NCBI GenBank assembly: GCA_002309015.1
Contig: DBWM01000068.1
Coordinates: 108,279-134,439 of the forward strand
Reading direction: 5' to 3'
DNA: 26,161 nucleotides
From: Myxococcales bacterium UBA1238
GTDB lineage: Bacteria > Myxococcota_A > Bradymonadia > UBA7976 > UBA1532
Each line of letters begins with the position of its first letter. Within the stretch, counting starts at the first letter, position 1. The notes beneath the pieces were generated by a model. The model worked only from the letters and a program-made list of their open reading frames with translations. It was not told the DNA's origin and did no database searches. The translations under genes and the position numbers were made by a program. Of the stretch, positions 13,725 to 21,732 are shown one piece after another.

Positions 13725-16076
13725 ATGCTCCAACAAGTCTTTGACCCCGAGGGCGCGTTTAATCAAGCGAGCCTCGTCCTGCTTCATCCATTCAGTACAG
13801 CGATCTGTATAGCGGTGTTTCTGCTCGCCGCTCTGCTCGTCTGGCTGGCCATCAGAAACAGTCGCAGCCTTTCCTTCAAACGGCGCGCCTTCTTAGTGGG
13901 CTTAAGGGTCGTCACCCTTTTGCTGCTGCTGGGGTTCTTTTTGCAACCGGGGTTACGCCTGGAGCAGGTGAGCCGCATGCGCGATCACGTGGCGGTGCTG
14001 CTCGATCTCTCGCGAAGCATGTCGCTTCCGGGTGAGGGTCGTCAAAGCCGCATGGAGAGCGCGATCGAGACGCTGCGCGAAAGCGATACATGGGCAACAT
14101 GGCAGAGGGAACATCAGGTGGACGTCTACGCCTTCGATCGCAAGCTCTCTCCCCTGCCGCAAGAGGTCGCCGAGGCATTGCAGGCGCCCAAGAAGCTGGA
14201 TCCGCCGATGGGTGAAGCCACAGACATTCAGTCGGCGCTTCAGGCCCTCGATGTGCGGTATCAGCCGCAGGATTTGGCAGCGGTACTGGTGGTGAGCGAC
14301 GGATCCGACAACGCGAGCCTGAAGGGCGCAACCGAGCCCACCGCAAGCTTACGCGCGACGGCCGAGGCTTTAGGCGCACCGATCCATGCCCTCTTTACGG
14401 GGCCAAAAGATCCCCCAAAGGATGTGGCGCTCCTTCACGTGCAGCACGACAGCTTTGCATTCGTGCGCAATGCCCTCACCATCGAGGCCGACGTGCAAGT
14501 GCAGGGTTACGAGGATTTGACGTTACCGGTCACGCTGTATCAGGGCGAGAAGCCGATTCAGAGCCGCCTCCTCCGTGTGACCGAGGGTCAGTCGAACTAC
14601 CATTTCGACTTCGAGTTTGTGCCCGATCTCCTCGGCAAAGACCTCTTTACCCTCGAAGTGGGTCAGGCCCCCGATGAAACGATCGTGGAGAACAACCGCC
14701 AGAGCTTCTCGATCCAGGTGCTGCGCGACAAGATCCGGGTTCTTCAGGTGGTGGGTCGTCCCTCGTGGGACGAGCGGTTCCTGCGCAAGCTGCTGGAGGA
14801 GAACCCCAACGTCGATCTGATCTCGTTCTTCATTCTGCGGACCAACGAGAGCATCGATCCGACGCGCTCCGACGAGCTCAGTCTGATCCCCTTCCCCACC
14901 GACGAGTTGTTTCATGAACAGCTGGGGAGCTTCGACCTGGTCATCTTCCAGAACTTCTCCTATCGCGGTTACCGCATGCGTCAGTATTTGCCCGAGATTC
15001 GCGATTACGTTCAGAACGGTGGGGGATTCCTGATGATAGGGGGTGACCTCGCCTTTGCGAGCGGGGGTTACAGCGATACGGCCATCGCCCAGCTCTTACC
15101 GTTTGAGTTGCCATCGGGCAAGACCGATCTCATCGACGTCGATCGCTTTACGCCGCGTCTGACCGAAGCGGGGCTGCACCATCCGATTACCCAGATTACG
15201 GGGGATCGGGGCGAAGCGTTGCGGCAGGCGTGGGAAGGCTTACCGCAGCTGACGGGGATCAACCGCACGGCGGGGCTGAAGCCGGACGCGATCGTGTTGC
15301 TGGAGCATCCGAGTCTGACGGCGGGCGGTGCACCGGAACCCGTGATGACGGTGCGGAACTATGGGTTGGGACGCGTGCTGACGCTGACCACCGATACGAC
15401 CTGGCACTGGGGCTTTCAGAGCTTTGCGGAGGGCGGCGACAGCAGGGCTTATTACCGCCTCTTTGGAAACGCGATCCGCTGGCTTTGCCGGGATCCCGCG
15501 CTGCAGCCGATGCAGGTGAAAGCGGATCGCGATCGCTACGCGCTGGGGAGCGAAGGGAGCATGCAGCTGCGGCTGACCTCTGACGACGGGGCGCCCATCG
15601 AAGGCAGCGAGGTGACGTTCAGGGTCTTCGAGTTTAAGGGCGAGAGCCACGCGAACCCGCTGGGGAGCGAAGGGGGCATGCCCATATGGACCGAGACTGC
15701 AAAGACCGACGCTCAGGGCACCGCCTTTGCGCGCTTTAAGGCCGAGAAAGAAGGCACATACGAGCTGGTGGCCGAGGCCACGCGGGGTGACGAGCTGGTG
15801 TTTGCAAGCGATCTCTTCGTAGTGGCGGCGAATCCCCTGGAGTTGAGCGAGACGAAGGCGAACAGCGACGTGTTGAAGGCCGTCACCACCGCAGGGGGCG
15901 GCGAGTTTCGCACGTTAAAGCAGGGGATCGACGATTTGCCCTTAAAGACCGCGGCCGTTTTGCGGGTCAACCGCCGCCAGGATGTGCCCCTTTGGTCGCA
16001 TTGGCTCTGGCTGCTTTTAGCGGTGCTGTTCCCCTGCATGGAATGGGGATTCCGGCGCCATTACGGTCTCCTGTAA
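13725..16076 (+). CDS. Membrane-anchored VWA / glutamine-amidotransferase-like protein
   Basis: This is a 783-residue protein. Two N-terminal helices (about 24-44 and 56-76) precede a von Willebrand A domain whose MIDAS begins LLDLSRSMS (Asp94, Ser96, Ser98), with VVSDGSDN further on. A class-I amidotransferase-like domain follows (from about 337, RVLQVVGRPSWDERFLRKLL, then NGGGFLMIGGDLAFASGGY near 430-448), although no catalytic Cys-His pair is evident. Ig/Big-like strands then lead to a C-terminal helix (about 750-772, WSHWLWLLLAVLFPCMEW). This architecture fits the DUF1355/BatA-like proteins that neighbour DUF4159. The domains between helices 2 and 3 would face the periplasm. Its role is unknown, perhaps envelope complex assembly. 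No strong SD precedes the ATG, so coupling to the upstream gene is likely. Confidence 0.85.
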   Translation: MLQQVFDPEGAFNQASLVLLHPFSTAICIAVFLLAALLVWLAIRNSRSLSFKRRAFLVGLRVVTLLLLLGFFLQPGLRLEQVSRMRDHVAVLLDLSRSMSLPGEGRQSRMESAIETLRESDTWATWQREHQVDVYAFDRKLSPLPQEVAEALQAPKKLDPPMGEATDIQSALQALDVRYQPQDLAAVLVVSDGSDNASLKGATEPTASLRATAEALGAPIHALFTGPKDPPKDVALLHVQHDSFAFVRNALTIEADVQVQGYEDLTLPVTLYQGEKPIQSRLLRVTEGQSNYHFDFEFVPDLLGKDLFTLEVGQAPDETIVENNRQSFSIQVLRDKIRVLQVVGRPSWDERFLRKLLEENPNVDLISFFILRTNESIDPTRSDELSLIPFPTDELFHEQLGSFDLVIFQNFSYRGYRMRQYLPEIRDYVQNGGGFLMIGGDLAFASGGYSDTAIAQLLPFELPSGKTDLIDVDRFTPRLTEAGLHHPITQITGDRGEALRQAWEGLPQLTGINRTAGLKPDAIVLLEHPSLTAGGAPEPVMTVRNYGLGRVLTLTTDTTWHWGFQSFAEGGDSRAYYRLFGNAIRWLCRDPALQPMQVKADRDRYALGSEGSMQLRLTSDDGAPIEGSEVTFRVFEFKGESHANPLGSEGGMPIWTETAKTDAQGTAFARFKAEKEGTYELVAEATRGDELVFASDLFVVAANPLELSETKANSDVLKAVTTAGGGEFRTLKQGIDDLPLKTAAVLRVNRRQDVPLWSHWLWLLLAVLFPCMEWGFRRHYGLL

Positions 16077-16108
16077 TCTCAGCGCACAAAGGACGGGACC
16101 AGACGATC

Positions 16109-16804
16109 ATGAGCATCCATTTAGACGCAGCGCCAGGGCAAATCGCAAAGACGGTCCTCTTACCCGGCGATCCCAAGAGGGCCGCCTTCATCGCCGAGCG
16201 TTACCTGCAGGATGCGCAATGCCACAACCAGACGCGGGGGATGCTGGGGTTTACGGGGTTGTATAAAGGCGTTCGCGTGAGCGTGCAGGGCACCGGCATG
16301 GGGATGCCCTCGATGGCGATCTATGCAGAGGAGATCCTGCGCGATTACGGGGCAACCCGGCTCATTCGGGTGGGGACCTGCGGTGCGATTCAGCCTCACG
16401 TCAAAATCCGCGATCTCGTACTGGCCCAAAGCGCCTCCACGGATTCAGCGATGTTGAGCGGGTGGCTGCCGGGATTAAGCTACGCCCCGACCGCATCGTT
16501 TACCCTTTTAAAGCGGGCGGCAGAGGAAGCCGAGCGTTTGGGGCTGCCTTACCATGCGGGCAACGTCTTTACGTCCGACAGCTTCTACGACCCTCAAAAC
16601 CGCTGGCAGCAGATCGCGCAATATGGAACCCTCGCCTCCGAGATGGAGACCGCGATCCTTTACGCGCTGGCGGCCCGTTACGGGGCTGAGGCCCTCTCGA
16701 TCCTGACGGTGAGCGATCACATCGCCTGCGGCGGGGCCTGCACTGCGCTCGAGCGGGAGCAGAGTTTTAACCAGATGATAGAGCTCGCCTTAGCGTTGGT
16801 TTAA
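16109..16804 (+). CDS. deoD: Purine nucleoside phosphorylase, DeoD type
   Basis: This is a 231-residue enzyme that splits purine (deoxy)nucleosides with phosphate to give the base and (deoxy)ribose 1-phosphate. It aligns with the hexameric E. coli enzyme (239 residues): SIHLDA near the N-terminus, LLPGDPKRAAFIAE (17-30), RGMLGFTG (43-50), RVGTCGAI (87-94), the substrate loop SEMETA (177-182) and the catalytic Asp203 in TVSDHI. An upstream in-frame extension from 15992 overlaps the VWA gene and does not resemble the family, so the ATG at 16109 is used. It lies 32 bp after the VWA gene and is probably co-transcribed. Confidence 0.95.
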   Translation: MSIHLDAAPGQIAKTVLLPGDPKRAAFIAERYLQDAQCHNQTRGMLGFTGLYKGVRVSVQGTGMGMPSMAIYAEEILRDYGATRLIRVGTCGAIQPHVKIRDLVLAQSASTDSAMLSGWLPGLSYAPTASFTLLKRAAEEAERLGLPYHAGNVFTSDSFYDPQNRWQQIAQYGTLASEMETAILYALAARYGAEALSILTVSDHIACGGACTALEREQSFNQMIELALALV

Positions 16805-16865
16805 GGATCGGGCAGAGAGAGAACAGAAACCCACCGCCCTGGAGCGGAGATACGGAGAAAGTGAA

Positions 16866-17297
16866 ATGGCCAGGCAAGCACCAAAGAAGCGCAGTTCATC
16901 GAATAAGCGAAAGAACACCAATCACCCGCAGTCGGCGCCCATCTCGCAGGGGGCGAAGTTCAGCGGGGCTACGTCGTTAAAGTACATGCTCCTTGGGGCC
17001 ATCATCTTTGGTCTGCTCGTGGTGCTGTTTTTGGTGCCCTTCAACGGCAAGACGCCGTTCAGCCATTTCCTGGGGCTCTTCCCCAAGGCTGAAGAGGCCG
17101 AGACCCAGAGCCAGGATGCAAAGCCCCAGGGTTCGGCGCAAAAGGCATCCAGGCCGGCCGGACAGGCCCAGAAGCCGGTGCAAAAGCCCACGGTTGCAGC
17201 CAACGTGAAGACCGCATCGCCGCTCGAGACCTTAAAGGCCGAAGAGGAAGACGCCCTCGACAAGCTCATCGAAGAGAAGACGGCCAGCGCCAAATAA
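16866..17297 (+). CDS. Small single-pass membrane protein with charged tail, unknown function
   Basis: This is a 143-residue protein. A basic Ser/Lys/Asn-rich N-terminus (1-35) comes before one hydrophobic helix (about 40-59, MLLGAIIFGLLVVLFLVPF). A low-complexity Gln/Ala/Lys/Pro tail (about 75-115) and an acidic helix (LETLKAEEEDALDKLIEEK) follow. The charge pattern places the N-terminus inside and the tail outside. GGAG precedes the ATG by about 10 bases. I do not recognise a family. The neighbouring gene 20 bp downstream also encodes a single-pass protein, so the pair may work together. Confidence 0.7.
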   Translation: MARQAPKKRSSSNKRKNTNHPQSAPISQGAKFSGATSLKYMLLGAIIFGLLVVLFLVPFNGKTPFSHFLGLFPKAEEAETQSQDAKPQGSAQKASRPAGQAQKPVQKPTVAANVKTASPLETLKAEEEDALDKLIEEKTASAK

Positions 17298-17317
17298 GCG
17301 GCTGAAGGATCGCGTGC

Positions 17318-17737
17318 ATGGATCAGGCAGGATCGAACCCGGCCCCCAATGAAGGCGGCGCCCGCAACAAGCGCATGTGGGTGGGGCTCCTTTTGCTCTC
17401 GATCCTTTCGGCGCTCTCGACGCTGCCCCTGATGATCCGCGATGGGGGTCAGCAAAAGCGCGAGCAGGCCCTGATCACGCTGCGGGGGCATCCCTTTGGG
17501 CGCACGTTAAAATCGAGGCTCGATCCGGCGCTCGGGTTAAACGATCGGACGACGCTCGAATACAGCCTCGACGGGGGCTATCTTTTTCAAAGCGTGCAGG
17601 TGACCTTAACCGTATGCCCCACCGACAAAACGCAGGCGCAGGGCTGCAGGGCGTACCGGTTTGAGATTGCGGGAGAGGCGATCACCCCCCTCGATCAGGC
17701 CACAAAAGATCTCATCACATCGCTCCAGGCGCTCTAA
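17318..17737 (+). CDS. Small single-pass membrane protein, unknown function
   Basis: This is a 139-residue protein. An Asn/Gly/Arg-rich N-terminus precedes one helix (about 21-40, MWVGLLLLSILSALSTLPLM). The exported domain of about 95 residues contains ITLRGHPFGRTLKSRLDPALG, several beta-like stretches (TLEYSLDGGYLFQSVQVTLTV) and two cysteines (CPTD and GCRAYRF) that could pair. AAGGA lies 9 bases before the ATG. There is no family I can name. A perfect 12-base palindrome sits just after the stop. Confidence 0.7.
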   Translation: MDQAGSNPAPNEGGARNKRMWVGLLLLSILSALSTLPLMIRDGGQQKREQALITLRGHPFGRTLKSRLDPALGLNDRTTLEYSLDGGYLFQSVQVTLTVCPTDKTQAQGCRAYRFEIAGEAITPLDQATKDLITSLQAL

Positions 17738-17738
17738 G

Positions 17739-17750
17739 GCTTTGCAAAGC
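17739..17750. other. Perfect 12-base palindrome GCTTTGCAAAGC
   Basis: This lies one base after the TAA of the preceding gene and 55 bases before the next ATG. It has no loop and no T-run, so it looks more like a protein-binding dyad than a terminator. Chance occurrence is possible. Confidence 0.3.
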
Positions 17751-17805
17751 GACACCCGCGCAACGGCATGGGGGCAAAGAGCGCAAAAAGAGAGGCATCC
17801 AACAA

Positions 17806-18720
17806 ATGACAGAGACTCCCAGACAACGCAGGTTTGACGATCTCTTTCGCGGCCCCTGGCCTTACATCATTGGAGCTGCCTTGCTCGCAGCGCTGCTCTG
17901 CTGGCTGCCCTATTGCCTGCTTGCGGCGCGCGACATGCGATACCGTGAGGCTTCAAAGCAAACGGAAGAGACGCTCTATGTCCCCGATCTCCGCCTGATC
18001 CGGTTCATGACCTTAGGGTACGATCAGGCCGCCGCCGATCTGATGTGGCTGCGATCCATCGGTTACTTCGCCCGTCACTTCAACAGCGACCGCAACTATC
18101 CATGGCTCGAGTTCCTGCTCGACCAGGTCATCGCCCTCGACCCCAAATTCAGGAGGGTCTACCACTGGGCCGGCGCCAACGTGCTTTACGGGCAGACGTT
18201 CACCAACCCCAACGTATTGAAGTCGAGCCGCTTCTACGAGCTCGCCCTGCAGCATTTCCCTGACGATTACGAGGCAGCGTACCGGCTTGGTCTGAACTAC
18301 TACATCGAGATGAAGAGCAACGATCCGGAAGAGCTTCGCGGTTACAAGGAGAAGGGCCTCGGTTATCTGGAGCTCGCCGCCAACATCCCGGGCGCGCCGG
18401 CCAATTTAAGGTCGCTGGTCGCTTCGATCTCGCGAAAGCTCGGCAAGGAGCAGGTGGCCCTTCAATATTACATCGACCAGTACATCCAGACCGATGATCC
18501 CGGCACCCGCATCTTCTTAAAGAACCGCATCGAGGAGATGCGCAGGAAGACCTCCGAGACCGACGATTTTGCAAAAGAGGCACAGGATTTTCAGGCGCGC
18601 TGGCAGCAAAGGTTCCCGTATCTTTCGCCCACCCTGTTCACGCTCATCGATGCACCGGATCCCAAAGATTGCGACTGGCGCCAGCTGATCCCGGGCGTCG
18701 AACTCGATTCATCAAAGTAA
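17806..18720 (+). CDS. Membrane-anchored TPR-like protein
   Basis: This is a 304-residue protein with one N-terminal helix (about 18-41, WPYIIGAALLAALLCWLPYC) followed by a periplasmic alpha-helical domain. The segment YVPDLRLIRFMTLGYDQAAADLMWLRSIGYFARH, at about 58-91, is typical of deltaproteobacterial TPR proteins with an ADLxWLRxIxY motif. TPR-like helices follow (RVYHWAGANVLYG, FYELALQHFPDDYEAAYRLGLNYY, LGYLELAANIPGAP). The exact partner is unknown. It is 16 bp upstream of the epimerase gene, so they are likely in the same operon, and a role in envelope or polysaccharide assembly is only an inference. An AGAGAGG sequence about 10 bases before the ATG may serve as the ribosome-binding site. 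Confidence 0.8.
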   Translation: MTETPRQRRFDDLFRGPWPYIIGAALLAALLCWLPYCLLAARDMRYREASKQTEETLYVPDLRLIRFMTLGYDQAAADLMWLRSIGYFARHFNSDRNYPWLEFLLDQVIALDPKFRRVYHWAGANVLYGQTFTNPNVLKSSRFYELALQHFPDDYEAAYRLGLNYYIEMKSNDPEELRGYKEKGLGYLELAANIPGAPANLRSLVASISRKLGKEQVALQYYIDQYIQTDDPGTRIFLKNRIEEMRRKTSETDDFAKEAQDFQARWQQRFPYLSPTLFTLIDAPDPKDCDWRQLIPGVELDSSK

Positions 18721-18736
18721 AAGGAAGAGGCACATC

Positions 18737-19702
18737 ATGTTGGAAGGCCAAACCATTCTGATCACCGGCGGCGCAGGCTTTATTGGGAGCGCATTGACCC
18801 GAAGGCTCTGCCCAAAGAACCGGGTCCTCATCTTCGACAACCTGCACCGCAATGCGATCGCGCATACCGGGCTTTTGCAAAACAGCAACGTCGAGCTCAT
18901 TCGCGGCGACGTGCTCGATAAAGCTTCATTGAGCGCAGCCATCTCGCGGGCGGATTACGTCGTCCATATGGCGTCGATTGCGGGCGTCGATACCGTCATC
19001 AATAACCCCACGCTCACCATGCGGGTCTCGCTTCAGGGCACCATGAATGCCATCGAGGCGGCGGTCGAATCCGGCCATTGCAAGCGCTTTGTCGATTTCA
19101 GTACGAGCGAGGTCTTTGGTCAATATGCCTACAAGGTAGCCGAGGGGGACGTGACCTCTCTGGGCGCTGTGGGTGAGGCCCGATGGACGTACGCCGTATC
19201 GAAGCTGGCGACGGAACACCTGGCATTGAGCTATTACAAGCAGTTCGGGTTCCCTGCCGTGGGTCTTCGCCCCTTTAACATCTATGGTCCAGGACAGGTG
19301 GGCGAAGGGGCCGTGCACCATTTCATCCGCCGCGCCATCAACGATGAGCCGCTTCAAATCCATGGCGACGGTGCCCAAATTCGCGCCTGGTGCTACATCG
19401 ACGACATCATCGACGGGGTCATCGCCGTTCTGGAGCGTCCCGAAGCCGTGGGCCAGAGCTTCAACATCGGAAACCCCAGAAGCACGGTCACCATCTATCA
19501 CCTGGCCAAGCTGATTGTCGATCTGGCGCATTCGAAGAGCCCCCTCGAGTTCTTAAACATCGATCGCACCGACGTCGAACTGAGGATCCCCAACATCGAC
19601 AAGGCCCGCCGCCTCCTCGGCTATGAACCCAAGATCAACCTCGAAGAGGGCCTGAGCCGCACCATCGAATGGTACCGCCAGAAGGATCGCGAGCTCGCCT
19701 GA
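18737..19702 (+). CDS. NAD-dependent sugar-nucleotide epimerase/dehydratase
   Basis: This is a 321-residue extended short-chain dehydrogenase. GGAGFIG (11-17) binds the NAD dinucleotide. FSTSEVFG (121-128) and Tyr152-AVSK156 form the Ser-Tyr-Lys catalytic set. RPFNIYGPGQ and IHGDGAQIRAWCYIDDIIDGV are standard substrate-side motifs of UDP-glucose 4-epimerase and UDP-glucuronate decarboxylase-type enzymes. The precise sugar cannot be read from sequence alone. GGAAGAGG lies shortly before the ATG. The neighbouring TPR protein and the downstream glycosyltransferase point to cell-surface glycan or glycolipid synthesis. Confidence 0.92.
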   Translation: MLEGQTILITGGAGFIGSALTRRLCPKNRVLIFDNLHRNAIAHTGLLQNSNVELIRGDVLDKASLSAAISRADYVVHMASIAGVDTVINNPTLTMRVSLQGTMNAIEAAVESGHCKRFVDFSTSEVFGQYAYKVAEGDVTSLGAVGEARWTYAVSKLATEHLALSYYKQFGFPAVGLRPFNIYGPGQVGEGAVHHFIRRAINDEPLQIHGDGAQIRAWCYIDDIIDGVIAVLERPEAVGQSFNIGNPRSTVTIYHLAKLIVDLAHSKSPLEFLNIDRTDVELRIPNIDKARRLLGYEPKINLEEGLSRTIEWYRQKDRELA

Positions 19703-19804
19703 ACGCGCCGATCCCCCGCCCTTGTCGCCATTAGCCGTCACCGCAACATCCTTTACCCGCAGAGCTGATTCGTTGAGCATATCTGTCAACAAATTGCAGT
19801 CCTA

Positions 19805-19822
19805 CCCCCAACGAATTGGGGG
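19805..19822. other. Perfect 7-bp hairpin with CGAA loop
   Basis: CCCCCAA (19805-19811) pairs fully with TTGGGGG (19816-19822) over a 4-base CGAA loop. No T-run follows, so it is not a standard terminator. It may be a structural element of a non-coding RNA or a leader. Confidence 0.5.
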
Positions 19823-19839
19823 CAGAGGGTCAAAACGCT

Positions 19840-19882
19840 GCGATCGCTGGTCAATTTTTAATGAAGGCGATCGCGATTTTTT
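19840..19882 (+). terminator. Candidate intrinsic terminator made from two GCGATCGC octamers
   Basis: GCGATCGC at 19840-19847 can pair over 8 bp with the copy at 19867-19874. The loop is 19 bases and AT-rich, and GA plus six T follow (19877-19882). It would end the operon whose last gene is the epimerase. The long loop, and the fact that each octamer is self-complementary, lower confidence. Confidence 0.4.
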
Positions 19883-20050
19883 GATGGTACAGGTTCAATG
19901 CGTTGCGATCGGTATGGCGGCGCGGTGACAGAGCTTGCGATGCGCGTTGATGGCAGAAATCACCGGGGCAGCAACCCCTGCCTCTCTATTGACCCCCACC
20001 CTGCGGCGCAATGAGGCTGCAGGCCCAGCTGATTGAAAAGGAAACACCCG

Positions 20051-20998
20051 ATGGCGCCCTTACAAATCTCGGTCATCGTCTCGCTCTTAAACGAAGAAGG
20101 CTCCCTTAGGGAACTCATGGCCTGGATCGCCCGCGTGATGCAGGCCCATGACTTCACCTACGAGGTGATCTTCATCGACGACGGCAGCACCGATCGCTCA
20201 TGGGAAATCCTCCGTGAATTAACCACCGAGTATGAGCAGGCCAAAGCGGTGAAGTTCCGCCGCAATTACGGCAAGTCCGCCGCCTTATATACGGGATTTG
20301 CCAAGGCAGAAGGCGCGGTGGTCATCACCATGGACGCTGACCTTCAGGACTCCCCCGATGAGATCCCCGAGCTATACAGGATGATCACCGAAGACGGTTA
20401 CGATTTGGTCTCGGGCTGGAAGAAGAAGCGCTATGATCCGGTGCTGACGAAGAACCTCCCCAGCAAGCTTTACAATGCGACCGTCCGCATGGCCACCGGG
20501 ATCCAGCTGCACGATATGAACTGCGGGTTGAAGGCGTATCGCAATGCCGTCGTCAAAAGCGTCGAGGTCTACGGCGAGATGCACCGCTATATACCGGTGC
20601 TGGCGAAATATGCCGGTTTCAAGAAGATCGGTGAAAAGCCCGTCGTCCATCAGGAGCGCAAATACGGCGTCTCGAAGTTCGGCATCGAACGCTTCATCCG
20701 GGGTCCATTGGATCTGATGTCGGTGCTGTTCCTCTCCAAGTTCGGCAAGAGGCCCATGCATTTCTTCGGCATGGTGGGTCTGGGCTTTCTGGCCCTTTGG
20801 GGTTTGCTGCTGCTTTACCTTTTGGGGGCAGCGATCTTTGGATCCGATTACCCCATCGTCGCGCGGCCTGCCTTCTTCATCGATCTCGCCTGCTTCGTGA
20901 TGGGCACGGGATCCCTCCTCATCGGCTGCCTGGCCGAACTGGTGGCGCGTTCAGCCCCGGCGCGCAACGAATACCTCATCGAAGAGACGATCAAATAG
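20051..20998 (+). CDS. GT2 polyprenyl-phosphate glycosyltransferase (GtrB/ArnC/DPM1-like)
   Basis: This is a 315-residue membrane glycosyltransferase. It moves a sugar from a nucleotide donor to undecaprenyl phosphate on the cytosolic face. The GT-A domain shows SVIVSLLNEEGSL (7-19), FIDDGSTDRS (41-50), FRRNYGKSAAL (69-79) and the metal-binding MDADLQD (94-100), followed by the HDMNCGLKAYR-type region. Two helices near the C-terminus (about 237-264 and 276-298) are typical of GtrB and ArnC. I use the ATG at 20051, with AAGGAA 7 bases upstream, over a TTG at 20033. Downstream is a strong bidirectional terminator. Confidence 0.93.
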   Translation: MAPLQISVIVSLLNEEGSLRELMAWIARVMQAHDFTYEVIFIDDGSTDRSWEILRELTTEYEQAKAVKFRRNYGKSAALYTGFAKAEGAVVITMDADLQDSPDEIPELYRMITEDGYDLVSGWKKKRYDPVLTKNLPSKLYNATVRMATGIQLHDMNCGLKAYRNAVVKSVEVYGEMHRYIPVLAKYAGFKKIGEKPVVHQERKYGVSKFGIERFIRGPLDLMSVLFLSKFGKRPMHFFGMVGLGFLALWGLLLLYLLGAAIFGSDYPIVARPAFFIDLACFVMGTGSLLIGCLAELVARSAPARNEYLIEETIK

Positions 20999-21029
20999 CA
21001 AGATGCGGCTGAGGCTCAGGGGCAACCTC

Positions 21030-21061
21030 AAAAAAAAGCCCCATCATTTGGATGGGGCTTT
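21030..21061. terminator. Bidirectional intrinsic terminator
   Basis: GCCCCATC (21038-21045) pairs with GATGGGGC (21051-21058) around a 5-base loop, extended by AAA/TTT. Eight A on the left (21030-21037) give a U8 tail for minus-strand transcripts. The right side gives a short U3 plus CUUCUUU for plus-strand ones. It separates the glycosyltransferase from the convergent 100-residue gene. The stop codon of the latter (21044-21046) lies inside the hairpin. Confidence 0.85.
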
Positions 21062-21346
21062 GGGCTTCTTTATATCGATATCGTACCAATATTTGCCGTA
21101 AATCTTTTCCAGCACCGCGCGATCCTCCTCCGACATGCCCTCAGGGCATTTCATCGTAATGACGATCGACAGGCTGAAATCGTAACATCCCTTCAACTCC
21201 GTGAGCCGATCGTAAACCTCCGGTAAATCATTGGCATCGATCGAACTCAAACCTTTGCTCTTGCGCCGCAGCTTGATCGTGCTCCCGCGCTCCACAGTGA
21301 GATCACAGCCTTCCCAGCGTTCCACATCATCCTCATCCAGATCCAT
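21044..21346 (-). CDS. Stand-alone homologue of the DUF499 ATPase C-terminal domain
   Basis: This is a 100-residue acidic N-terminus, basic C-terminus protein. The ATG at 21346 has GGAGG 10 bases upstream. Residues 39-74 align with residues 933-969 of the DUF499 protein encoded upstream on the same strand. Identical positions include Asn39, Leu41, Glu43, Leu48, Leu51, Gly53, Tyr55, Cys67, Gly70-Met71-Ser72 and Glu74, with a single one-residue gap. The parts before (LTVERG against ITLSRD) and after also look related. There is no signal peptide or membrane helix, so it is probably cytosolic. I know of no assigned function. As a free copy of the ATPase's terminal domain it might compete for the same partner, regulate it or join the complex. 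A terminator overlaps its 3' end. Confidence 0.75.
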   Translation of the reverse strand: MDLDEDDVERWEGCDLTVERGSTIKLRRKSKGLSSIDANDLPEVYDRLTELKGCYDFSLSIVITMKCPEGMSEEDRAVLEKIYGKYWYDIDIKKPKAPSK

Positions 21347-21732
21347 CGGATTTTAACCTCCATCTCATTTCAGCGCCGCCCATGCAGGTGAGCGTTTTGA
21401 ACCTCCAGCGAGGGCTCGCCCCAAGCCCCCATCCGGGCGATGCCCGCATCCATCGCCCTTAAAGGGAGCTTCCACAAAAGATTTGGGTGATGTCAACTGA
21501 ATTCTGAAATGAATGAAGATGCGCCGACCCTCTCCCGCCAGGCCATCGGCGCAGGATCGAAATCGTTCTTCCATACGGCCCTGCTTTGAACGCGATCGCG
21601 CCTCCCATAGGCTGCGCCGATACAGAGACCGCCTGGGCAGGCTTTCTATTTTTTGATGTTGAAGGATTGTGGTCGTTTAAAAGAGATCTGATGCAACGCA
21701 GGCGGGCTTTGCGAGGGATCGGCGTCGATGCC
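21347..21732. other. 386-bp gap between the DUF499 gene and the 100-residue gene
   Basis: I find no credible gene. The 69-codon minus-strand frame at 21365-21574 lacks an SD and a family resemblance. An 8-bp perfect inverted repeat (GGGCGATG 21435-21442, CATCGCCC 21451-21458, 8-base loop) lies about 90 bases upstream of the small gene. A minus-strand TTGACA occurs near 21490, but I could not find a matching -10. The gap may contain a promoter for the small gene or an RNA-processing hairpin. Confidence 0.4.

Larger units (their letters stand above)
19703..20050. other. 348-bp structured intergenic interval
   Basis: I see no convincing gene here; a 68-codon frame at 19722-19928 lacks an SD and looks random. 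The stretch is visibly more AT-rich than its flanks. It holds a perfect hairpin (19805-19822), two GCGATCGC octamers followed by six T (19840-19882), and near its 3' end a GGGG/CCCC mini-hairpin around 19964-19977. The downstream gene is preceded by AAGGAA. A 5' leader or small RNA is possible. Confidence 0.5.

Noticed and set aside
19722..19928. 68-codon plus-strand frame in the structured gap
   Set aside because: It runs through the hairpin and GCGATCGC elements, has no SD and no recognisable features.
21365..21574. 69-codon minus-strand frame between the DUF499 gene and the 100-residue gene
   Set aside because: No SD and no recognisable protein features.
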